A stretch of DNA of 64,000 nt from Burkholderiaceae bacterium (lineage in GTDB: Bacteria > Pseudomonadota > Gammaproteobacteria > Burkholderiales > Burkholderiaceae_E), in the NCBI GenBank assembly GCA_024637395.1, contig JAGXFG010000004.1, forward strand, positions 1 to 64,000, given 5' to 3'. The notes under the pieces were generated by a model, which saw nothing but the letters and a program-made list of their open reading frames with translations, had not been told where the DNA came from and ran no database searches. Of this stretch, positions 51,464 to 60,399 are shown in pieces. The first letter of the stretch is position 1, and each line of letters starts with the position of its first letter. A program made the translations under genes and the position numbers.

Positions 51464-53290
51464 TCAGTCGGCCAGCCGCGGCACGGCCGCGAGCAGCGCC
51501 CGGGTATAAGGGTGCTGCGGTGCGCTGAGCAGCCGCTCGGCGGCTCCAGCCTCAACGATCCGGCCATCCTTCATCACGGCAATCTCATGGGCCAGGTATT
51601 CGACCACCCCGAAGTTGTGCGTAATGAAGAGATAGGCCACGCCCAGCTCATCCTGCAACTCCAGCAACAGGTTGAGGATCTGAGCCTGGACCGAGACGTC
51701 CAGAGCCGAGGTCGGCTCGTCGGCGATGATCAGGCGCGGCTCGACCGCCAGTGCCCGCGCGATTGCGAGGCGCTGGCGCTGGCCTCCCGAAAACTCGTGC
51801 GGATAGCGCGCCAGCGCGTCGCGATGAATTCCGACCTTGTCGAGCAATCTCCGGACCCGCTGGCTGCGCTCCGAGGCGCTGATTTCCGGACAAAGCGAGG
51901 CCACCCCTTCCTCGAGGATTTCCTGCACCCGCATGCGGGGATTGAGCGATGCAAACGGATCCTGGAACACGATCTGGGCTCCGGCACGCGCGGCGCGCAG
52001 GCCGGCACCGTGCAGGTCAGCGAGATTCTGGCCGTGCAACTGGGCCGTGCCGCCGATCTCGGCGACGCCCCGCAACAACTGCAACACCGCCTTGGCAACT
52101 GTGGTCTTGCCGCTGCCCGATTCGCCGACCAACGCCAAAGTCCGTCCCGAGCGCACTTCGAAGCTGACCCCGTCGACCGCCTTGACATGGCCGACGGTAC
52201 GCTGGAACAGACCCTTGCGGATCGGGAACCAGACGCGGTAATCGCGCACCGCGAGCACGACCTCCCGGTCGCGTTCAGCGTGCACGGCGCTCGCCCCGGG
52301 CGGCGTCGAGCGGCTCGCTCGCGGCGTCGGGTCGCTGCCGTCATAAAGGAAACAGCGCACCGTGTGGCCGTCGGCCGCGGCGATCAACTCGGGAGTCGTG
52401 ATGCGGCATTGCTCCATGACGTCGGCGCAACGTTCGGCAAAGCGACATCCGGTAAATCTGCCCAGCAACTGCGGCACCGAGCCGGGTATCGATGCCAGGC
52501 GCTGCCCGCGCTTGCCGCTGCCGGGCAGAGCAGCGAACAGATTGGCAGCGTAGGGATGGAGCGGGCGCGCAAAGAAGTCTTTCGCGGTGGCCACCTCGAC
52601 CACCTGCCCCGCATACATCAGCGCCACCCGATGGGCCATCTTCGCAACGATCGCCAGGTCGTGGGTGATCAGCAGCAAGGCCATCTTGTGACTGGCCTGG
52701 AGTTCCTGGAGCAGGTCGAGGATCTGGGCCTGGATCGTCACGTCGAGCGCCGTGGTGGGCTCGTCGGCGATCAGCAGGTCGGGTTCCGCGGCCAGCGCAA
52801 TCGCGATCATCACCCGCTGCTTCTGCCCGCCCGACATCTGGAACGGATAGTCGTTGACTCGGCGCTGCGGCTCGGGGATTCCGACCCGCTCCAGCCATTC
52901 GATGGTGCGCGCCAGCGCCGCCGCGCCGCGCAGGTCGGTGTGGCGCTCGATCACCTCACCGATTTGCCGGCCAATGGTCATCACCGGGTTGAGGCTGGTG
53001 GCCGGTTCCTGGAAGATGATCCCGATGCTGCTGCCGCGCACGTCACGCATAGCGGTCTCGGGCAGTTGCAGCAGGTCGCGCCCGTGCAGTTCCACCCGGC
53101 CATTGCTGACCCGGCCGCTATCGGGCAGCAGTCGCATCAGCGAGAGCGCCGTCACCGACTTGCCGCAGCCCGATTCACCGACCAGTGCGAAGGTTTCACC
53201 AGCCGCGATGGAGAGGGTCACGCCCTCGACCGGTGTGATCTCTCCCCGCTCGGTGCCGATTACGGTACTGAGGTCGTCGATTCTGATCAT
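51464..53290 (-). CDS. Fused dual ATPase of peptide ABC transporter (YejF-like)
   Basis: The 608-residue protein carries two ATPase domains. The first has Walker [18 protein letters not shown], signature [15 protein letters not shown] and Walker [13 protein letters not shown]. The second has [30 protein letters not shown] and [12 protein letters not shown]. Each ends with an oligopeptide-type C-terminal extension; the first includes a cysteine set ([15 protein letters not shown]) of the Opp/Dpp class. It is coupled to the permease gene upstream by a 4-bp overlap. Confidence 0.94.
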   Translation of the reverse strand: MIRIDDLSTVIGTERGEITPVEGVTLSIAAGETFALVGESGCGKSVTALSLMRLLPDSGRVSNGRVELHGRDLLQLPETAMRDVRGSSIGIIFQEPATSLNPVMTIGRQIGEVIERHTDLRGAAALARTIEWLERVGIPEPQRRVNDYPFQMSGGQKQRVMIAIALAAEPDLLIADEPTTALDVTIQAQILDLLQELQASHKMALLLITHDLAIVAKMAHRVALMYAGQVVEVATAKDFFARPLHPYAANLFAALPGSGKRGQRLASIPGSVPQLLGRFTGCRFAERCADVMEQCRITTPELIAAADGHTVRCFLYDGSDPTPRASRSTPPGASAVHAERDREVVLAVRDYRVWFPIRKGLFQRTVGHVKAVDGVSFEVRSGRTLALVGESGSGKTTVAKAVLQLLRGVAEIGGTAQLHGQNLADLHGAGLRAARAGAQIVFQDPFASLNPRMRVQEILEEGVASLCPEISASERSQRVRRLLDKVGIHRDALARYPHEFSGGQRQRLAIARALAVEPRLIIADEPTSALDVSVQAQILNLLLELQDELGVAYLFITHNFGVVEYLAHEIAVMKDGRIVEAGAAERLLSAPQHPYTRALLAAVPRLAD

Positions 53291-54801
53291 GGCGCCAGCC
53301 CGCCAATCGGTGGCTTCTCATCGGTGCCGCCGGCTGCGCCCTGATCGTCGCTGTCCGCGGCCACCGAGCGTGAACGCCGGATCCTGAACGCGCTCGCCCG
53401 CGGGTCGAAGGCTTCCCGCACGGCGCTGGCAAAAAACTGCATCGCCAGCACCAGCGTGACCATGAAGGCGAACGCGGCCAGCAGGTTCCACCACACCACC
53501 GGGTCGCGCGACATCTCGTTGCGGGCGGTGTTGATCATCGTTCCGAAGCTGTTGGTGGTCGGGTCGACGCCGACACCGACGTACGAGAGCACGGCCTCGT
53601 AGAGCACCAGCCCGGAGAAATCGAGCACCGCCACGATCAGGACGATATGGGTGACGTTGGGCAGGATGTGGCGGCGCATGATGCCGCTGTCGGGAACGCC
53701 AAATGCCCGTGCGGCCTGGACATATTCGAGTTCCGAGAGCTTGAGGGTTTCGGCCCGCAGCATCCGGGCGAGACTTGCCCACCCCGTCAGACCAAGGATG
53801 CCCGAGAGCAGGAACAGGCGCAGGTCGGCGCGTTCCAGCCCGGTCTCGAACAGCTGCGGATTCTTGTCGATGAACACCTGGATCATCAGCACGAAGGCTG
53901 CGATCAGCAGCACCGAAGGTATCGACGACATCACGGTGTAGAGATACTGGATGGCGTCGTCGACGCGGCCCTTGAAATAGCCGGCGAGAATTCCGAACAC
54001 AATCGCGAATGGCAGGGTTGCAATCGTCGCCAGCGAACCGATTACGACCGCCGTCCGGATCGACTTGATCGCCTGGTAGAGCACGTCGTTGCCGGTCTGG
54101 TCGGTACCCATGACGTGATAGAACGGCCACAGTGCCGCGACCCACCCGAGCAGCAGCAACAGCACTGTTGCGGTCAACAGAATCGCGCGCAACGGCACCG
54201 CTGTGCGGCGCTGCCAGATCTCGGCCAGCGCAGCGCGCACCGCGGAGCTGGCCACTGAACCTGCCCTGAGCGCTGAGGCGGTCAGCCACAGTGCCAGCGC
54301 TCCAAGCGCGCCGCCCAGCAGCCCGTTGGCCGAGCGCCGTGCCACGTCCGGGAACCATTCTCGTTCGGCGTCCTTCAGGTGGGCTCCCCCGTGGGCCAGG
54401 CGCGGGTAGTCCCTCACCGTACGCCCGTCGATGAGCATCGATTCCTTGGAATACTGGTGGGTTCCCAGCGGCACCGAATAGGTCCTTTCCCGCGCTTCGC
54501 GCGGTCCCGCCAGCACCGCATCGAGCACCGAGAGAGTGCTGGTGGCATACGCTGGCGCGACATCGGCCTTCGCGCCGGGAACTGGCGGCAGCTGTGGCCG
54601 GTAATGCAGCGAGTCCAGTCCGGCCACCAGCAGGAACAGTGCCAGCACCACCCCGGCCGACATCGCCACCGGGTCATGCAGGACGTGGCTCCAGGTCCGG
54701 CGCAGCGTGGGCGTGCGCCAGACGTGGCGGAGGTAGAACCCGAGCGCAATCAGCAGCGCGTAGAGTGCGAGGTCGGTGGCCAGGAAGACGATCTTGGGCA
54801 T
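53287..54801 (-). CDS. Peptide ABC transporter permease, enlarged YejE-like
   Basis: The 504-residue permease is well above the 340 or so residues of E. coli YejE. The N-terminal 200 residues add two helices, a periplasmic stretch of about 100 residues and another helix before the core. The core has HVMGTDQTGNDVLYQAIKSI, the GYFKGRVDD turn, and the EAA loop QAARAFGVPDSGIMRRHILP. It is 9 bp after the YejB-like gene and overlaps the ATPase gene by 4 bp. Confidence 0.92.
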   Translation of the reverse strand: MPKIVFLATDLALYALLIALGFYLRHVWRTPTLRRTWSHVLHDPVAMSAGVVLALFLLVAGLDSLHYRPQLPPVPGAKADVAPAYATSTLSVLDAVLAGPREARERTYSVPLGTHQYSKESMLIDGRTVRDYPRLAHGGAHLKDAEREWFPDVARRSANGLLGGALGALALWLTASALRAGSVASSAVRAALAEIWQRRTAVPLRAILLTATVLLLLLGWVAALWPFYHVMGTDQTGNDVLYQAIKSIRTAVVIGSLATIATLPFAIVFGILAGYFKGRVDDAIQYLYTVMSSIPSVLLIAAFVLMIQVFIDKNPQLFETGLERADLRLFLLSGILGLTGWASLARMLRAETLKLSELEYVQAARAFGVPDSGIMRRHILPNVTHIVLIVAVLDFSGLVLYEAVLSYVGVGVDPTTNSFGTMINTARNEMSRDPVVWWNLLAAFAFMVTLVLAMQFFASAVREAFDPRASAFRIRRSRSVAADSDDQGAAGGTDEKPPIGGLAP

Positions 54802-54810
54802 GGTGTTCTC

Positions 54811-55788
54811 CTAGCTCAACCGGATCCGAGGATCGGCAATGGTGTAGGAGATGTCGGTCAGGATCAGCCCGACGATGTAGAGCGCCGAGCCGACGAACAC
54901 CATCGCGCGGACCACCGCGAAATCCTGGCCGTTGATCGCGTCGATCGTGTAGCTGCCCAGCCCCGGGATGCCGAAGAACGATTCCATGATCAGGGCGCCC
55001 ATGAACAGCAGCGGCAACACCGCCACGGTGCTGGTCAGGATCGGCAGCAGCGCGTTGCGCAACACGTGGCCGAAGAGCACGGCCGGCTCCGACAGCCCCT
55101 TGGCGCGGGCCGTGCGCACGTAGTCCTTGCCAATTTCCTCGAGGAACATGGTGCGGTAGAAAAGCGCGTCCGAACCCAGCCGCGACACCACCCCAATGAG
55201 CACCGGCAGGGTGATGAAGATCACCAGGTTCCAGCCGCCGGCAAAACCCGATATCGGCACCAGCTTGAGCAGCTTGCTGAACAGGTACTGCCCGAGAATT
55301 ATGTAGAACAGCGCCGAGACCGACATCATGAAGACCGCCAGCGCCACTCCCCAGAACTCCAGGTAGGTGCTGCGAAAGAACACCATCACCAGCGCGTAGA
55401 CGATCACCACGAACAGCCCGAGCACAAAGGTCGGCGCCGCCACCGCGATCGACGGTCCGACGCGCTGGCGCAACTCGTAGCCGATGTCGCGGCCGGTGTC
55501 GGAAGGTCCGAAGTCGAGCACGAACAGCTGCGCCGAGCGCTCGAAGAAGATGGTCTTCGTCGCCTTGTCCAGACCGGGAGCAACCGAGTTCCAGAGCAGC
55601 GGCTTGTCATAGCCGCGCTCGACCTTCCACTTCTCGATCGCGTCCTGCGAGACCCGCTTGCCGCCGATGTTCATGCGCGCCATGTCGTCAGGGGTATTGA
55701 CGGTGAAGAAAAGCAGGAACGTGAACAGGTTGACGCCGACCAGGATCAGAAAGCCGTAGCCGATCCGGCGCACGATGTAGTTGATCAT
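54811..55788 (-). CDS. Peptide ABC transporter permease (YejB-like)
   Basis: The 325-residue permease has six helices, the N-terminal MINYIVRRIGYGFLILVGVN, and the EAA-like loop TARAKGLSEPAVLFGHVLRN. The typical ending SFFGIPGLGSYTIDAINGQD and YTIADPRIRLS are both present. It starts within the last 4 bp of the binding-protein gene. It forms the channel with the YejE-like subunit. Confidence 0.94.
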   Translation of the reverse strand: MINYIVRRIGYGFLILVGVNLFTFLLFFTVNTPDDMARMNIGGKRVSQDAIEKWKVERGYDKPLLWNSVAPGLDKATKTIFFERSAQLFVLDFGPSDTGRDIGYELRQRVGPSIAVAAPTFVLGLFVVIVYALVMVFFRSTYLEFWGVALAVFMMSVSALFYIILGQYLFSKLLKLVPISGFAGGWNLVIFITLPVLIGVVSRLGSDALFYRTMFLEEIGKDYVRTARAKGLSEPAVLFGHVLRNALLPILTSTVAVLPLLFMGALIMESFFGIPGLGSYTIDAINGQDFAVVRAMVFVGSALYIVGLILTDISYTIADPRIRLS

Positions 55789-58055
55789 GGCGCCCCTCCG
55801 GTCCGCGCCAGGGTGCGCGCAGCGGTCTCCTGCTCACGTCTGCGCCAGACGAACCAGGCGGGCAGCACCGCGGCGAACAACAGCAACAACAGCAGCGGCA
55901 TTGGCCACCACACCGGTTTGTTCCACTGCGCGATCAGCTTGGTGCGCAATTGCGGGTCAACGCGCAGGTAAGCGATGTGGTTGCGGATGATCTGGGTCGG
56001 CTTGCCGTTGCTGACCCACTGGTGATAGGCGGCGGCCGAAGTCGGGAAGTAGCCGAAGCTCCAGGGTGCGTCGCGCTGCAGGATGACGATCATCTGGTCG
56101 ATCAGGCGCTGTTTCTCGGGACCGTCCTCGAGGTACTTCATCTGATCGTAGAGTCGATCGTACTCGGCGCTCTCGTAGTTCGAGCTGTTCTCGCCGTTGC
56201 CGTTGGTGCGCACCTTGGAGTTGGGTCCGTAGAGTAGGAACAGGAAATTCTCGGCGTCCGGGTAGTCCGCCAGCCAGCCCCAGAAGAAAATCTGCGCGCT
56301 GCCCGAGTTGACCTTGTCCTGAAAGCGGTTGTAGTCGGTGGCCCGGACCTCCATCTGGACACCGATCTTGGCGAACTGCTTGACGTACCAGTCGAGCACC
56401 GCCTTGCTGCCGGGACCGGTGTTCTGGTAGTCGAAATTCAGCACCAACGGCTTGCCGGAGACCGCGTCGCGCCCATCGGGGTAGCCGGCCTGCGCCAGCA
56501 GCGCCTTGGCCTCGGCGATCGGGCGCCGGAGCGGCTTGCCATCGCCGCCACGCGTATAGACCACGGGATTGAAGGCCGCCGGCCCGTCCTCGCGATAACC
56601 AAACAGCGACGGCGGCACCGGTCCCTGCGCCGCCGCGCCCTGGCCGCGCTCGAAGATGGCGATATGTTCTTCCCAGTTGATGGCTATCGACAGCGCCTGG
56701 CGCAACTTGCGGTTGCGCTCCTGGCGCTCGGGCGTATCGCCCTTGCCCACCACCGGGTCCGCCCAGTTGAAGGCGATGTACCAGTTGTTGGACTCGATCG
56801 TGGTCGGCAGCCTGATGCCCTTGTCGCGATATTCCTTCTCGGTCTTCTTGTCGTCGCCCATCGCCACGAGCAGGCCGGTGCCGTAGTCGAGCCGCTCGAT
56901 CGCCGGCGAGTCGTAGTAGCCCTGGAGGAACTTCGCCTGCAGTGGGACGGCCTCCTTCTCGATGTCAAAGACCACCTTGTCCACGAACGGCAGCGGCTTG
57001 CCGCAGTCATCGAGGTAACCCAGCTCGCGGTCCCCGGGTGCGCCCTCGCAGGGATATGTCTCCCCATGGAAGTTGGGATTGCGACTCAGCACGTGGCGGC
57101 GGTTCTCGAGATACTCGGTGACCATGAAAGGCCCGGTTCCGACCGGCCAGTAGTTCAGCGTCAGATTCTTCTCGGCCATTCCAGGCTGCGAATAGAACTT
57201 CTCCGCTTCCCAGGGAATCGGTGCGAAGAAAGTCATCGCCAGCCAGTACTTGAATTGCGGATACTTGCCCATCACGCGGATGCGCAGCGTGTGCCGGTCG
57301 ATCGCCTCGGTTCCCGGGAAAGGGTATTGGCGAAAGTCGAGAAACGGCAGGTCGCGATCGGTGGGGTCGAGCTTGCGGCGCAGTTCCCGATCGATCGCGA
57401 CGATCTTCTTGCCGTATTCGGCCAACCCGACGATGTGCTCCGACATCGTCGAGAAGGCCGGTGACTTGATCCGCGGCGTCGCCAGCCGGCGGATCGAGTA
57501 GACGAAATCGTCGGCGGTCAGTTCCCTGGTGCCGGTATGTTCGAAATCGCTGATCTTGTAGCGCTCGGCCAGGTCTTCGGCGCGCAGCGAGTGGTAGTAA
57601 TACTTGCCGCCGGGATCGGTAGCGAAGGCGGGGTGCGGGGCATATAGCACCCCGGGACTGATCCGGATGATGAACTCGGTCTCGGCGATCGTCTCGCCCG
57701 GCGCATCACCGGGTAACTCCCGGCCATCGCGGTCGCGGTAGACGGGCTTTGCCACCTCCACCGCCGAGCGCCCGATCAGCTCGTAGGGCCGCTTGAGGTA
57801 GTGGTATTGGTAGGGCGGTTCGTAGACCTGGTAGGTGAACGGGGTCTCGTCGTTGGAATATGAACTGGTCGGATCGAGATACTTCGGTGAGTGTCCCCGA
57901 AACGGCACGAACAGGGTATTGGTCGCCTCGGCCCCGGCAGCATGCGGATTGTTGCGGATCTCGGTGCAGCCGGTGATCAGAACTGCAGAGATCAGCATGG
58001 GCAACGCCAGTGCAGCCGCGCTGCAGCGCCTCAAACCGTCTCCGATCGATCCCAT
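55785..58055 (-). CDS. Large lipoprotein substrate-binding protein with C-terminal membrane helix
   Basis: The 756-residue family-5 (SBP_bac_5) oligopeptide-binding protein has a lipoprotein signal (LISAVLITGC, lipid-bearing cysteine about residue 30). The body has the expected blocks ELTADDFVYSIRRLATP, YWPVGTGPFMVTEYLENR and IFFWGWLADYPDAENFLFL. It is longer than usual. Unusually, a hydrophobic segment near the end (WWPMPLLLLLLFAAVLPAWF, then Arg-rich WRRREQE) predicts a C-terminal membrane helix. It is first of the leftward binding protein-permease-permease-ATPase-aminotransferase operon. Confidence 0.92.
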   Translation of the reverse strand: MGSIGDGLRRCSAAALALPMLISAVLITGCTEIRNNPHAAGAEATNTLFVPFRGHSPKYLDPTSSYSNDETPFTYQVYEPPYQYHYLKRPYELIGRSAVEVAKPVYRDRDGRELPGDAPGETIAETEFIIRISPGVLYAPHPAFATDPGGKYYYHSLRAEDLAERYKISDFEHTGTRELTADDFVYSIRRLATPRIKSPAFSTMSEHIVGLAEYGKKIVAIDRELRRKLDPTDRDLPFLDFRQYPFPGTEAIDRHTLRIRVMGKYPQFKYWLAMTFFAPIPWEAEKFYSQPGMAEKNLTLNYWPVGTGPFMVTEYLENRRHVLSRNPNFHGETYPCEGAPGDRELGYLDDCGKPLPFVDKVVFDIEKEAVPLQAKFLQGYYDSPAIERLDYGTGLLVAMGDDKKTEKEYRDKGIRLPTTIESNNWYIAFNWADPVVGKGDTPERQERNRKLRQALSIAINWEEHIAIFERGQGAAAQGPVPPSLFGYREDGPAAFNPVVYTRGGDGKPLRRPIAEAKALLAQAGYPDGRDAVSGKPLVLNFDYQNTGPGSKAVLDWYVKQFAKIGVQMEVRATDYNRFQDKVNSGSAQIFFWGWLADYPDAENFLFLLYGPNSKVRTNGNGENSSNYESAEYDRLYDQMKYLEDGPEKQRLIDQMIVILQRDAPWSFGYFPTSAAAYHQWVSNGKPTQIIRNHIAYLRVDPQLRTKLIAQWNKPVWWPMPLLLLLLFAAVLPAWFVWRRREQETAARTLARTGGAP

Positions 58056-58203
58056 GCTGCCCCCGAACTGTCTGACCAACCACAGTGTTCGTCCACCCAC
58101 CGCACGCGCCGGTCGCGCGATCACCGCCCAACTCGAACGCGATTTTCTCCGCTTCGGCGCGCCGGCCGCGCCTGAGCGCAATGGCAGCACGAAGGATAGC
58201 CGA

Positions 58204-59427
58204 CTAGACGCCGCGGTCGGTCTTGCCCCCGCTCCCGGCCGAGCGCGTCGCTCGCAGGTCTTGTGCCAGCAGGATCGCACCAGTGGCCAGCGTCGGCACC
58301 GCGAGCAATCCGAACGCAAGTGCGTAGCTGCCGCCGTTTTCAACCACCAGTGCGAATAGCGGTGGCCCCACCAGCACCCCGAAGAAGGTGAAGAACAGGG
58401 CGCCGCCAGTCGCCTCGACCGCCTGCCCAACCGGGGCTTGCCGGGCCACCTCCGCCAGATAAACGCCGTTCCAGCCGATCGCGGTCGCGCCAAACAACGC
58501 GCTGGCGGTCGCGGTAATGACCTGGGGCCAACTCGGGGAGAGCAACGCCATCGCCAGGGCGGCCAGTCCCATGCCGACACCAAGTCCCGCCAGGACCAGC
58601 AGCGGCCGGCCGCATTTATCCGCCAGGGCTCCCCACACCACCCGCCCGACGATGCCAGCGGTCTGCGCCACGGCCAGCATCAGGCCGGCCTGCACCAGCG
58701 TCATTCCCTGGCCGCGCGTGAGATAGGTGACCAGGAAGGTCACCAGGCACAGCTGCACTGCCGAGAAGAGAAATGACGAGGCCGCCAGGCGCCGCAGAGC
58801 CGGCTCGCTCGCCACGATGTTGAGCGACCTCATTACTCCCCCGGCACTGACCCGCCACAGGGGATCGATGTCATCGTCGAACTGGCTCCGAACCGACTGC
58901 GCCAGGGCGCAGACCGCCAGGCAACCGGCGCCAACAGCCAGCACCGCCAGCCGCCAGCCGCCGGCCAGGACCAGCAGCGGTGCCAGCACTCCGGCCATGG
59001 CACCGCCCAAGGGAACGCCGGTCTGTTTGAGCGAGAACACCAGTGACATCAGATGCCGTGGCGTGGTCTTGACCAGCACGTGAGAACTGGCCGGGGTGAC
59101 CGGGCCATAACCGGCGCCCAGCAACACCGCGCCGGCGACAAACCACGGGACGGTACCCACGGCGCTCAGCCCCAATCCGGCCGCACACAGAATCAGGCAT
59201 ACCTGAGTGACCCGAACCGCGCCGAGTTTCCTGATCAGGTCTCCGCTGGCCACACTGGAGGCCATGCTGGCGCCATAGACCACCGCGATGAACAGCCCGA
59301 CATAGCCGGCCGGGATATCAGCATCGACGGAAATGGCGGGCGCAATTGCGGGAATGGTGAGCACGGCCATTGAGACCAGAGCCTGAAAGGCCAGGGTCGC
59401 TCCCAAAGGCAATATGTTTTTGCGCAT
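58204..59427 (-). CDS. MFS transporter
   Basis: The 407-residue major facilitator has 12 helices in two halves and the loop 2-3 motif GDLIRKLGAVRV; the equivalent in the second half is GALADKCGRPLL. GYGPVTPASSHVLVKTTPRH resembles motif C-like segments of anion/sugar exporters. Substrate unknown. ATG 59427 has GGGGA 4 nt upstream. It lies between tRNA-Cys (77 bp upstream) and the peptide transporter operon (148 bp downstream). Confidence 0.88.
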   Translation of the reverse strand: MRKNILPLGATLAFQALVSMAVLTIPAIAPAISVDADIPAGYVGLFIAVVYGASMASSVASGDLIRKLGAVRVTQVCLILCAAGLGLSAVGTVPWFVAGAVLLGAGYGPVTPASSHVLVKTTPRHLMSLVFSLKQTGVPLGGAMAGVLAPLLVLAGGWRLAVLAVGAGCLAVCALAQSVRSQFDDDIDPLWRVSAGGVMRSLNIVASEPALRRLAASSFLFSAVQLCLVTFLVTYLTRGQGMTLVQAGLMLAVAQTAGIVGRVVWGALADKCGRPLLVLAGLGVGMGLAALAMALLSPSWPQVITATASALFGATAIGWNGVYLAEVARQAPVGQAVEATGGALFFTFFGVLVGPPLFALVVENGGSYALAFGLLAVPTLATGAILLAQDLRATRSAGSGGKTDRGV

Positions 59428-59503
59428 CAGGTCCCCGTCACCGGCTGCAAGCCGCACTCCGCTGATCGATCAGCCTGCGACCGAACGCGGCGCAATCGGG
59501 GTT

Positions 59504-59577
59504 TGGAGGCGGGGGTCGGAATCGAACCGGCGTTGACGGCTTTGCAGGCCGCTGCATGACCACTCTGCCACCCCGCC
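59504..59577 (-). tRNA. tRNA-Cys (GCA)
   Basis: The 74-nt gene has an encoded CCA, acceptor GGCGGGG pairing with CCCCGCC, D-arm GGCAGAGTGG and T-arm GGTTCGATTCC. The anticodon loop CTGCAAA reads GCA. It follows tRNA-Gly by 73 bp, as cysT follows glyW in E. coli, but a terminator-like hairpin lies between them. The tRNA-Leu that would come next is displaced. Confidence 0.97.
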
Positions 59578-59614
59578 TCGGGGCACGCGCCGTGCGTGTG
59601 CCGCCCGGCGCGAG

Positions 59615-59640
59615 AAAAAAAAGGGAAGCGCGTGCTCCCC
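59615..59640 (-). terminator. Rho-independent terminator between tRNA-Gly and tRNA-Cys
   Basis: On the minus strand GGGGAGC pairs with GCTTCCC over 7 bp (one G-T) around ACGC, followed directly by eight T residues. This is a textbook intrinsic terminator located 11 nt after the tRNA-Gly 3' end. No promoter-like sequence is visible between it and tRNA-Cys, so read-through must supply tRNA-Cys unless a cryptic promoter exists. Confidence 0.7.
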
Positions 59641-59650
59641 TTCGAAATAC

Positions 59651-59726
59651 TGGAGCGGGAAACGAGTCTCGAACTCGCGACCTCAACCTTGGCAAGGTTG
59701 CGCTCTACCAACTGAGCTATTCCCGC
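59651..59726 (-). tRNA. tRNA-Gly (GCC)
   Basis: The 76-nt gene has an encoded CCA, acceptor GCGGGAA pairing with TTCCCGC, D-arm AGCTCAGTTGGTAGAGC and T-arm AGTTCGAGACT. The anticodon stem-loop CAACC-TTGCCAA-GGTTG reads GCC. It lies downstream of uvrC-pgsA as E. coli glyW does, and is the first tRNA behind a strong promoter. Confidence 0.97.
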
Positions 59727-59743
59727 GCTGCGTGAAGCCAGAA

Positions 59744-59771
59744 ATTATAGCGCGGCGCCAAATCGTGTCAA
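59744..59771 (-). promoter_or_regulatory. Full-consensus sigma-70 promoter of tRNA-Gly
   Basis: On the minus strand a perfect TTGACA (59766-59771) and a perfect TATAAT (59744-59749) are separated by 16 bp. The -10 box ends 17 nt before the tRNA-Gly 5' end. Both hexamers match consensus completely, as expected for a stable-RNA gene. Confidence 0.88.
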
Positions 59772-59797
59772 CTTGAACGATCATTGGTCACCGCCGA

Positions 59798-60355
59798 TCA
59801 CGAGGAGCGGATGGTCGGCCAGGCGCAGCGCAGGTAATAGAACATCGACCAGATCGTGAGCAGCGTCGCCACCCATATCAGCCAGGTTCCCACCACTGCG
59901 CAGTCAATTCCCAGCAGGCGGTCGTAATAAAGCAGCATCGGGATCGCCACCAGTTGCGCCGCGGTCTTGAACTTGCCGAGCTTGTGAACCGCGACGCTGC
60001 TCAGCTGGCCCAGTTCAGCCATCCATTCGCGCAAGGCCGAGATCGTGATCTCGCGACCAATGATCACCAGTGCGATCAGGGCGTCGGTCCGGCCGAGTTG
60101 GACCAGCATCACCAGCGCCGCCGCCACCAGCAGCTTGTCCGCCACCGGGTCGAGGAAGGCGCCGAAGGCGGTGCTCTCGCCCATTCGGCGCGCGAGATAG
60201 CCGTCAAGCCAATCGGTGAGCGCCGCCACGATGAAGATGGTGGTCGCGGTGATGTTCTGCACCGAGGGTGACAGGGGCAGGTAGTAGACGGCCACCAGCA
60301 ACGGAATCGCCCCGATTCGCGCCACAGTCAGGACGGTGGGAAGATTCAGTCGCAT
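59798..60355 (-). CDS. pgsA: CDP-diacylglycerol-glycerol-3-phosphate 3-phosphatidyltransferase
   Basis: The 185-residue membrane enzyme makes phosphatidylglycerol phosphate, the committed step to PG and cardiolipin. It starts MRLNLPTVLTVARIGAIPLL and carries the CDP-alcohol phosphotransferase motif in DWLDGYLARRMGES and AFGAFLDPVADK (DG..AR........G...D...D). ATG 60355 gives the same length class as E. coli PgsA. It lies 44 bp after uvrC, the conserved arrangement. Confidence 0.95.
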   Translation of the reverse strand: MRLNLPTVLTVARIGAIPLLVAVYYLPLSPSVQNITATTIFIVAALTDWLDGYLARRMGESTAFGAFLDPVADKLLVAAALVMLVQLGRTDALIALVIIGREITISALREWMAELGQLSSVAVHKLGKFKTAAQLVAIPMLLYYDRLLGIDCAVVGTWLIWVATLLTIWSMFYYLRCAWPTIRSS

Positions 60356-60399
60356 CTGTTGTCCACATGTACCTCGCCCAATGACCGGCATTGACCCGC

